Source: a virus. Taken from it: a stretch of DNA of 23,338 nt. The translations under genes and the position numbers were made by a program. The number at the start of each line of letters is the position of its first letter. Position 1 is the first letter of the stretch. Below are positions 6,817-13,249 of the stretch, piece after piece. The stretch lies in IMG/VR virus record IMGVR_UViG_3300013102_000793, positions 1-23,338 of that record; one strand, written 5' to 3'. The notes under the pieces were generated by a model. The model had not been told where the DNA came from. It did not search any database and saw nothing but the letters and a program-made list of their open reading frames with translations.

Positions 6817-7947
6817 ATGCATAATGCGGATGAAGAAAACGACAACATTGAACTTGAGGATCAAGAAGGACTCGAGTTAACATCACATCCGCATCAGATG
6901 GGGACGGACACTGAAGTCCGGATTGCGAAAGAACAATCGAGTGTTTTTGAATTACTTCGACGTGAAAGCCGTGGACAACTAGTATTGGCGCCGGATTTTC
7001 AACGTAAAGATGTCTGGGATCGTAAGCGTCAGTCTGAGTTGATTGAATCTATCTTAATGGGTATTCCGATTCCATTGATTTATCTTTTTGAAGATGAACA
7101 TGGCACACGGCAAATCATAGATGGTAAGCAACGTATTTCTGCGCTGAAGCGTTATATCAATAACGATTATGTATTGACCGAGTTAACCATGTTACCAAAA
7201 TTACGTGGTATGAAGTTTTCTGAAATCCCTCTATTACTCCAAGCTAAACTTTAAGACTGTCAGTTGCACTCTTATGTTATACAGCCACCGACGCCAGAAT
7301 ATGTAAAATTTAATATTTTTGAGCGAGTTAATCGCAGTGGTATGAACCTGAATAAACAGGAAATGCGCCACGCTTTATATCAGGGAAAGGCGACCCGTTT
7401 AATTCAAGAGTTAGCAGAAAGTTCTGCATTTATAAATTCTACTGGCAGTGGGGTAAAAGCTGACAGAATGCGAGATCGCTACCTTGTATTGCGTTTTGTA
7501 GCCTTTTATTTGTTGATTGGCGGATCGTTACCAGATATTGAGTTTCGTTCGGACATTGATGCCTTTTTAGCATCGGTAATGAAGTTTATTAACACCAAAA
7601 CCGGCGCCGAATCAATTAATAAAGCTGAGAAAGCTTGTTATCGAGGAATGATGAATGTTTCTATAGCACTAGGGACTGAAGCTTTTCGTTTTCGATCTAG
7701 AACTGGAGCTAAAAGAAGGCCAATAAACATGGGGCTATTTGAAGTTCTGGTTATGGTATTTAGTCAAGTTCAATTAGAACTTTTACCAAAAGATCTTGAT
7801 TTACGTGATTTTATTGACGAGTATAAAACGGATTTTGATGATATGGGCATTTTTTCCGGTGCAATCGATACAACTGAATATGTAAAAATGCGATTTGATT
7901 TTTCATGGGAAATGATAAAAAGGTTAAAAAATGCTTACACAAATTAA
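6817..7947 (+). pseudogene. DUF262 (GmrSD/ParB-like) protein interrupted by one in-frame stop
   Basis: First gene of the cassette. Residues 1-145 carry the DUF262 N-terminal motifs: PDFQRKDVWD (about 59-68) and the nucleotide-binding IDGKQR (101-106). Codon 146 at 7252-7254 is TAA, yet the same frame continues at once with DCQLHSYVIQPPTPEYVKF, then FERVNRSGMNLNKQE, the second DUF262 signature, to a stop at 7947. The family normally has an acidic residue before this DCQL-like segment, so a single GAA-to-TAA change explains the break. DUF262 proteins occur in GmrSD-type nucleases and other NTP-dependent defence systems. AAGGCGA precedes the ATG. The gene overlaps the ATPase start by 17 bases. 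Without suppression only a 145-residue fragment is made, and translation of the ATPase may also suffer through lost coupling. Confidence 0.88.
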
Positions 7948-8980
7948 TATACAGGGTTTTAAAAGTCTTGACTCAGCGAGTCTTGAACTATCACCTTTAA
8001 CTATATTAACCGGAACAAACTCTTCGGGAAAGTCTAGTGCTCTGCAAGCACTGATGCTATTGATTAAGCATAGTGCTTCAGTCAATCAATATAGTATGGA
8101 AGATCTTCTACGTTTCTTAGCCGATTTTTCTGTTATAAGAAATAAGAAAATTAATGCAAAATCCATAAATATAAATGTTGAGGATACTGAGGGGCATTCT
8201 CATAAATTAACACTTAATGCCGAGGATTCAGAGATTGATAGTCGATTGGGTTACCAATATGAGCCAAGAGTTGTTGGCAGTGAACCTGAGCTACTTTATC
8301 TGAACGCTAACCGCCTCGGGGCACAAGAAATGGTTCCTGTATCTGAACGCCGTGTCGGCGGAGCTGGTGAATACCTGTTTTCTACATTTGATAAAATGAA
8401 GCATTTACCTGTACCTGGATATCTGGTGAAGGCTAGCGAATCGTCAACATTGGCGTATCAATTGTCCTATTGGTTGAAATTAATTACAGGAACAACATCT
8501 GAATTAGTCACTGAGAAAATGGGTGATCAAGTTAAAGTGGCGTTTACCCTGAAAGAACTTGAAGGAAATGTTTCGCCACTGAACTTGGGGGCGGGAATGA
8601 GCTATATCGCAAAAGTACTGATTATTTGCCTGATGGCAAAAAAAGGTGATCTTATTCTTCTAGAAAACCCTGAAATCCAGTTGCATCCAAAAGCACAGGC
8701 TCATTTAGCCGTTTTCTTGACATTTATAGCAAGTAAAGGGATACAGATTATTGTTGAAACTCATTGTGAGCATTTGATTAATAAACTTGCTTATTTGGTT
8801 TACGAAGATGAGATTTCTTCAGAAAATGTAGTATTGCATTACAAACCGGAAGTTGATGAAAAATTCATTTCGATGAAAATAAATGACAATGGGAAATTCA
8901 CCGACCTCAATGGAGAGGTGACTGGTTTTCCTCTAGGATTCTTCGACGCAACATTAGATGATTTGATGCAGATGAGGTAA
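7931..8980 (+). CDS. SMC/ABC-like AAA ATPase with DUF3696-type C-terminus
   Basis: A 349-residue ATPase of the AAA_21/DUF3696 class. It opens with the typical QINIQGFKSL strand, then Walker A GTNSSGKSS (about 28-36). A signature-like LNLGAGMSY lies near 217-225, Walker B LILLENPEIQLHP near 240-252, and a switch histidine in VETHCEH near 274-280. The end (GFPLGFFD) resembles the DUF3696 tail. In known defence systems such ATPases act as sensors or motors that control a paired nuclease or toxin. The ATG overlaps the end of the DUF262 gene, and the next gene starts 4 bases after its stop, so the three form one operon. It is AT-rich relative to the structural genes, which suggests transfer. Confidence 0.88.
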   Translation: MLTQINIQGFKSLDSASLELSPLTILTGTNSSGKSSALQALMLLIKHSASVNQYSMEDLLRFLADFSVIRNKKINAKSININVEDTEGHSHKLTLNAEDSEIDSRLGYQYEPRVVGSEPELLYLNANRLGAQEMVPVSERRVGGAGEYLFSTFDKMKHLPVPGYLVKASESSTLAYQLSYWLKLITGTTSELVTEKMGDQVKVAFTLKELEGNVSPLNLGAGMSYIAKVLIICLMAKKGDLILLENPEIQLHPKAQAHLAVFLTFIASKGIQIIVETHCEHLINKLAYLVYEDEISSENVVLHYKPEVDEKFISMKINDNGKFTDLNGEVTGFPLGFFDATLDDLMQMR

Positions 8981-8984
8981 CGGA

Positions 8985-9734
8985 ATGTCTTATCAAATGG
9001 TTCTCGATACGCCATTATTGGTAGCTTACGAAAATATGGATGACAAAAACAAAGTTAAAAGGTTACATAAGAAACTTGTTTTGCCATATTTAACCAATAA
9101 GAAACAATGGGTTGCAGCCAAGGCTTCATGTCTGAAAATATCTGATGCAGAGTATAGACAATATTTAGCTGGGCTCGCAAATCGACCTGAAAGTGATGAT
9201 GATCTTATTACATTAGCGTCTAAATCACTCTTGAAAATTATTTTAACAGAAGATCAAAACCTTCCTCTTCCTTATGTGCACTTTAAGAAGGGAATGGTTA
9301 ATAATCAAGTCACAGTGACGTTAAGCTCCTCAGATACCAGGACACATTTAAAGACATACTTTAAGATGCTTTGTAGCAATGCAACTAAAGTTACAATTTG
9401 CGATAACTACTTTGCCGAAAATTGGGATAATACATGCAGTTTATTTCATTCGGTATTACCACGAAAAACGCTTACTATCGAGTTTTCTGAAATTGCGGCA
9501 GGGATAGCTGCAGCCAATAATAGTAGTAAAATAAATAATGATTTTGTGCATAGCATTGATCCACAATGGAGTGTACAGATTACTACAAATCCAAAATATA
9601 CTAATTGTCATGACCGTTATCTTCTGATTGAGAGCCCTGAAGGAAAAATAGAAGTCATGCTTTCAAGTGGGTTTGATCACATATGGAAAAATAATCCGAA
9701 AGAACTCACTTGCGTTTTTCGTGATGTCTCATAA
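8985..9734 (+). CDS. Third cassette protein with a PLD-like HDR motif
   Basis: A 249-residue soluble protein without a family I can name with confidence. Residues about 135-249 look like half of a phospholipase-D-type fold: KVTICDNYFAENW (about 135-147), then CHDRYLLIE (208-216; H209, D210, R211), then MLSSGFDHIWKN (225-236) and a final strand. Such HDR-type PLD-like domains lack the classical HKD lysine and often end multi-gene defence systems. The N-terminal 100 residues (MVLDTPLLVAYEN, helical) have no visible motif. It starts 4 bases after the ATPase and is probably its effector or adaptor; this is inference from order and motif. A terminator overlaps its last codons. Confidence 0.8.
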   Translation: MSYQMVLDTPLLVAYENMDDKNKVKRLHKKLVLPYLTNKKQWVAAKASCLKISDAEYRQYLAGLANRPESDDDLITLASKSLLKIILTEDQNLPLPYVHFKKGMVNNQVTVTLSSSDTRTHLKTYFKMLCSNATKVTICDNYFAENWDNTCSLFHSVLPRKTLTIEFSEIAAGIAAANNSSKINNDFVHSIDPQWSVQITTNPKYTNCHDRYLLIESPEGKIEVMLSSGFDHIWKNNPKELTCVFRDVS

Positions 9735-9750
9735 AAACATCACACTTTTT
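9721..9750 (+). terminator. Terminator of the three-gene cassette
   Basis: GTGATGT (9721-9727) pairs with ACATCAC (9737-9743) across a 9-base loop and is followed by CTTTTT. The stem begins inside the last codons of the HDR-motif gene, closing the operon. Confidence 0.7.
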
Positions 9751-9795
9751 GAAGCCGAGTGTAGTGCTCACCCAGCCAACAAAACTTAGCAAATA

Positions 9796-9996
9796 CTACT
9801 TCATCTCCGCAAATGTCGTATTAATCTCATCTTCAGGCACATGAATGCCGAAGTATTTTATGCGGTTTTTCGTCACCTCATCTGCGATCCCAGTCGGCGC
9901 AGTAAAAACATGGTACCAAGAACAGAAGGCGGAGAGGTTCACCTTCAAGTGTAGCGCCATTCCGAATGAGTTTAAGTGGTGTGAAAAGGATTTCAC
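9796..9996 (-). CDS. Possible 66-residue protein or gene remnant
   Basis: A GTG start at 9996 with GGAGAG six to eight bases upstream opens a frame ending at 9796. The product includes KVNLSAFCSWYHVFTAP and IADEVTKNRIKYFGIHVPEDE, which reads like real protein, but no family is recognised. It lies alone and leftward, convergent with the cassette terminator. The start codon sits within the 12-bp inverted repeat at 9975-10002. It may be a fragment of a displaced cargo gene. The opposite strand is open too (9845-10138) but less protein-like. Confidence 0.3.
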   Translation of the reverse strand: MKSFSHHLNSFGMALHLKVNLSAFCSWYHVFTAPTGIADEVTKNRIKYFGIHVPEDEINTTFAEMK

Positions 9997-10002
9997 ACCA
10001 CT
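9975..10002. repeat. Perfect 12-bp inverted repeat
   Basis: AGTGGTGTGAAA and TTTCACACCACT are separated by AGGA. No T run follows on either strand, so it is not a standard terminator. It may be the end of a small mobile element or an operator. Confidence 0.6.
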
Positions 10003-10139
10003 CTCCGCTACTGGTCACTCCCCCATATTTAGAATGGTATTTCTACCTGTTACCTTGAAATTAACATACTGCAATGTTGGCAAAGTTTGCTTCTGGCAAT
10101 GGGCTGCCTATCCGATTAAGTTTGGGTCTATGAAGTAGT

Positions 10140-10173
10140 AGTTGTATTAGCTCAAGTCTGAGCTAATACAACT
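10140..10173. repeat. Perfect 15-bp inverted repeat, half of it duplicated beyond the SEFIR gene
   Basis: AGTTGTATTAGCTCA and TGAGCTAATACAACT flank an AGTC loop. The loop, right arm and last three bases of the left arm recur at 12149-12167. Confidence 0.85.
10152..10170. repeat. 19-bp direct repeat, left copy
   Basis: TCAAGTCTGAGCTAATACA is identical to 12149-12167. The two copies enclose about 2.0 kb: the structured non-coding region and the SEFIR gene. Confidence 0.85.
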
Positions 10174-10189
10174 GATGTGCATTGAGCTC

Positions 10190-10510
10190 AGTCATATGGT
10201 TGAGCCATGCATGCATTATGCGCATGGTTTTGCATGATCCAGAAAGGATCAAGAAACACCTGAATGCCCCACTAGCCGTGTTGGCGTCGGTCTGGGTCAT
10301 GCATTAAAAATAGTTAGCTAAGTCAAAAGCGTGCAGGCGGGTAACATTGCGCGCGCCGTGGTGAAGCGCGGTTAGAATGGTGCGGCCTCCTGCACGCTGA
10401 GGCGCTTTCTCTTTTATTTCGCGTTTAGTCGTCGCTTCTAATGACTGCGCGGAGTGTGAATGGGCGGAGGCTCATCGTTGAAAGAAGCGGCGGTAACGAT
10501 TAAAGCAGCC
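10190..10510. other. Structured non-coding region, probably the phage end (cos) region
   Basis: There is no gene here, but there are several stems. TTGCATGATCC (10230-10240) can pair with GGGTCATGCAT near 10306-10316, enclosing a small GATCC-AGAAA-GGATC hairpin (10236-10250). A second element at 10328-10398 has its own entry. GC-rich short repeats continue to about 10500. In P2 the cohesive-end site lies between the A end and the Q end of the map, so cos should fall in the A-Q interval, and this is its most structured, P2-looking part. I could not find the P2 19-base overhang sequence, so cos is placed by position only. Confidence 0.4.
10328..10415 (+). ncRNA. Candidate structured small RNA or cos-associated fold
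   Basis: AGCGTGCAGG (10328-10337) pairs perfectly with CCTGCACGCT (10389-10398), a 10-bp closing stem. Inside, GC-rich segments such as CGCGC and GCGCG allow further hairpins. The stem is followed by GGCGCTTTCTCTTTTATTT, a T-rich run that would fit termination of a rightward transcript of roughly 75-90 nt. No promoter was identified just upstream. It could instead be a DNA element for terminase. Confidence 0.35.
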
Positions 10511-10558
10511 AAATTATGTGCATCTTGATTGAATTACTCGATAAACCAGATAACGAAG

Positions 10559-10586
10559 TTGACTTGTGGCCATCATTAAGTATAAG
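10559..10586 (+). promoter_or_regulatory. Sigma70-type promoter of the SEFIR gene
   Basis: TTGACT (10559-10564), a 16-base spacer and TATAAG (10581-10586) lie about 60 bases before the SEFIR start in AT-rich DNA. The start point would be near 10593. This allows expression from the silent prophage, as expected for a lysogenic defence gene. Confidence 0.62.
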
Positions 10587-10644
10587 AATTTAGTGCTAAT
10601 CAACTAATTACAGCGAAATTTTCTTAATTAAGGATCTATGCGTA

Positions 10645-12081
10645 ATGGAAAACCCAAAGTTATTCATATCTTATAGCTGGTCTAATCCCACCCATGAACA
10701 ATGGGTAATTGATTTAGCTAACGAACTAACCGAATCTGGTGTTCATGTGATCCTTGACAAGTGGGATCTAAAAGAAGGTCATGACTCGGTTGCTTTCATG
10801 GAAAAGATGGTTACAGATTCAGAGATAACTAAGGTAGCAATTATATGTGATGAAGTTTACGCATTAAAGGCTGATGGGCGAGCTGGCGGTGTCGGTACTG
10901 AAACTCAAATAATCTCACGTGAAGTTTATGAAAATCAGGAGCAAGGGAAATTTGTAGCGGTCATTTCAGAGAGAGACTCACAAGGTAAGGCTTATCTCCC
11001 AACATATTATAAATCGCGAATATATATCGACTTAAGTGAACCTGATAAATACGCCGATAATTTTGAGAAATTATTACGTTGGATTTATGACAAGCCACTT
11101 TACACCAGACCAGCTATAGGAAAACAGCCTTCTTTTTTGGGTGAGTCAGAAGGAATGCCTCTAGGCACAACGGCCACATATAAAAGAGCTGTCTCTGCTA
11201 TTAAAGAAAATAAAACATTTTCCGCAGGTGCACTAGATGAATATTTTTCTACTTTCATTAATAATTTTGAGCAGATTAGAATAGTAGAAAGGGTTGGTGA
11301 GTTTGATGATCAGGTGATTGAAAGTATTGATAATTTCATTCCTTATAGAAACGAAATTATAACGCTATTCATAACTATTTCACAATATGCACCTAGTGAG
11401 GAAAATATACTCAAAATACATCGTTTTTTGGAGGCGCTCATCACTTACTTGAATAGACCTGCGCATATAAATAACTGGCAAGAATGGGACTTCGATAATT
11501 TCAAGTTCATCATTCACGAGATTTTCCTCTATACGATTGCTATTTTCACGAAATATGAAAAGTTCTCTGAGGTAAACATTTTACTGACACAGCAATATTA
11601 TGTAGCTGAAATACCTGATCGCGGAAAAGACGTAATGGTAGGGTACGAAGTATTTCGAGAATACTTACCCTCCTTAGAACATCGGAATGCAAGGTTAAAA
11701 TTAAATCGTTTATCTATTCATTCAGACTTACTTGAACAAAGAAGTAAAAATTCCGGCATTGAATTTCGTTATTTAATGCAGGCGGACTTTATACTTTTCA
11801 TTAGGAGGGAGCTACTTGGGAGAGACTATTTCATTCATTGGTATCCTGACACTTTAATGCATCTTCGTCGTTTTCATAGTGCATTTGAAATCTTCGCAAG
11901 GTCTTCATCAAAGACATACTTTGAAAAGGCGAAATATACCCTTGGTATAAATAAAGTGTCCGATCTTGATGAATTGATGGCCGCTTATAAAAAAGGTAGT
12001 CAAAATTTACCAAAATGGGGGTTCGACTCATTAAACCCCTCTGCGTTACTTGGCTATGAACAACTAGCAACAAAAGCCTGA
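10645..12081 (+). CDS. SEFIR/TIR-domain protein, likely single-gene anti-phage effector
   Basis: A 478-residue protein. Residues about 4-155 form a SEFIR-type TIR domain: KLFISYSWSN (5-14), VILDKWDLKEGHD (35-47), AIICDEVYALKADGR (65-79) and GGVGTE (81-86), whose glutamate E86 is a candidate catalytic residue for NAD+ cleavage. Bacterial SEFIR proteins are known single-gene defence factors that deplete NAD+ on infection. Residues 160-478 are helical, rich in aromatic and charged residues, and have no motif I recognise; this is presumably the sensor half. AAGGAT lies about 9 bases before the ATG, and the gene has its own promoter. It is AT-rich and flanked by the 19-bp repeats, both signs of acquired cargo. 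Function is inferred from the N-terminal domain and hotspot position. Confidence 0.87.
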   Translation: MENPKLFISYSWSNPTHEQWVIDLANELTESGVHVILDKWDLKEGHDSVAFMEKMVTDSEITKVAIICDEVYALKADGRAGGVGTETQIISREVYENQEQGKFVAVISERDSQGKAYLPTYYKSRIYIDLSEPDKYADNFEKLLRWIYDKPLYTRPAIGKQPSFLGESEGMPLGTTATYKRAVSAIKENKTFSAGALDEYFSTFINNFEQIRIVERVGEFDDQVIESIDNFIPYRNEIITLFITISQYAPSEENILKIHRFLEALITYLNRPAHINNWQEWDFDNFKFIIHEIFLYTIAIFTKYEKFSEVNILLTQQYYVAEIPDRGKDVMVGYEVFREYLPSLEHRNARLKLNRLSIHSDLLEQRSKNSGIEFRYLMQADFILFIRRELLGRDYFIHWYPDTLMHLRRFHSAFEIFARSSSKTYFEKAKYTLGINKVSDLDELMAAYKKGSQNLPKWGFDSLNPSALLGYEQLATKA

Positions 12082-12148
12082 CAAGAAAGTGCTTACTAAT
12101 GTCGCCACCAGGCCTACTTAGCCACATTTTGCTACAGACTTGGTCTAA

Positions 12149-12167
12149 TCAAGTCTGAGCTAATACA
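12149..12167. repeat. 19-bp direct repeat, right copy
   Basis: TCAAGTCTGAGCTAATACA repeats 10152-10170. Here the long left arm of the hairpin is missing; instead GACTTG at 12137-12142 can pair with CAAGTC at 12150-12155. Confidence 0.85.
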
Positions 12168-12190
12168 GTTAGCGATAAATGGTAGTTCTA

Positions 12191-12216
12191 GCCCCGAATT
12201 ACGGGGCCTTCCGTTT
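12191..12216 (+). terminator. Terminator between the SEFIR gene and Q
   Basis: GCCCCG (12191-12196) pairs with CGGGGC (12202-12207) around AATTA, followed by CTTCCGTTTT. The T-rich side faces rightward transcription from the SEFIR gene and overlaps the Q stop codon. The stem may also help end the leftward P-Q transcript. Confidence 0.72.
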
Positions 12217-13247
12217 TATTCCGGCGTAAGTTCATAAGGGGTGAATCGGATCACCCCCTCCCCAAACCACGCATTCAACTCCTTAAACCGCTCCTGCAAC
12301 GGCGTCAGTTCATTCCGGACAAATACCTGTGACGCCTTAACCGAATCACCAAACCCGCCGCTGTTCTCCGGTATGATCCCCATCATCTGCGGCGGTACGC
12401 GGTGGGCGCAAAGCAGATCGTTCTGGCTGGCTTTCTTGATGTTGAAGAAATCGTCTTTGGTGGCGACTTCACTCAGCGGCAAAATCTTGATGCCGTCCGG
12501 CTTACCGTTCGGCGCGTACATGAAAAGATTCCGGAAGTTGCCCAGCCCTTTTGTGTCCCGCATCGCTTTACGCATCTGATCTATGTCCGAGCTGCTTTGT
12601 GCCGCGTCGGTCATGTACAGGATATATCCGGCGTGTGCCCCGTTCTGGTAATACTTGCGGCGGAACAGCGTCGCGGCCTCGTTGAGCCACGCCGAATTCA
12701 GGGCGCTGAGATATTCCGGCAGGCCGTACAGCTCCTGATTAATGTCCGGCTCAATCAGATGAAACACGCTACCGGCTTCGAACTGATGGGCATCTTTCCA
12801 TTGCTGCACAAACCAGTAAGTATCTGGCTTAACGCCACGCCGTGCATATTTGGCGGGCACGGTTTTCATCACCACGGCGTCGCCGAGCTGGTTGCGGATC
12901 ACTTCCAAAAACGCATTCCCGAATACCAGATAATCCAGGGCAAACCGGCTGAACTCCTGCTGTGATAGCAACGGGTGCGGGACATAGGTCGAGGCCAGAA
13001 TATTACGCTTAACGTACAGCGACGAACTGTGGTGAACCGCAGCGCGCAGCGTGCGAGCTAGGCCGTCAAAGCTGACCGGCGGCTCGTACCACTGACCGTT
13101 CCCCGTACATTCGATGTAATCCAGAATTTCACGGCGGTCTAATACCGGCGTCGGGTCGCCAAAGCTGAACGCCTCCGCGCCGCTGGTCTGCTGTACCGTT
13201 GCGGTGACCGTTGTCTGTGCCGCCTTGCGGAATTTGCGCTTACTCAT
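12216..13247 (-). CDS. Q: Portal protein
   Basis: Forms the dodecameric portal at the capsid vertex through which DNA is packaged. At 343 residues it matches P2 Q (344 aa) in length and in recognisable segments: FSFGDPTPVLDRREILDYIEC near 28-48, the phage-portal core VFHLIEPDINQELYGLPEYL, and RVPPQMMGIIPENSGGFGD. It is transcribed leftward behind P, two bases after its stop, so the two form the P2 PQ operon. It ends at the terminator next to the accessory region. Confidence 0.96.
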   Translation of the reverse strand: MSKRKFRKAAQTTVTATVQQTSGAEAFSFGDPTPVLDRREILDYIECTGNGQWYEPPVSFDGLARTLRAAVHHSSSLYVKRNILASTYVPHPLLSQQEFSRFALDYLVFGNAFLEVIRNQLGDAVVMKTVPAKYARRGVKPDTYWFVQQWKDAHQFEAGSVFHLIEPDINQELYGLPEYLSALNSAWLNEAATLFRRKYYQNGAHAGYILYMTDAAQSSSDIDQMRKAMRDTKGLGNFRNLFMYAPNGKPDGIKILPLSEVATKDDFFNIKKASQNDLLCAHRVPPQMMGIIPENSGGFGDSVKASQVFVRNELTPLQERFKELNAWFGEGVIRFTPYELTPE

Positions 13248-13249
13248 AA

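Noticed and set aside
7252-7263. Programmed recoding at the DUF262 stop
   Set aside because: No slippery heptamer, selenocysteine-type hairpin or stop-context signal is visible; a simple nonsense change is enough.
9845-10138. Rightward 97-codon frame
   Set aside because: Lies opposite the leftward 66-residue frame, ends in the hairpin region and has no ribosome site or recognisable motif.
12402-12965. Long rightward frame opposite Q
   Set aside because: Antisense shadow of the clearly conserved portal gene.
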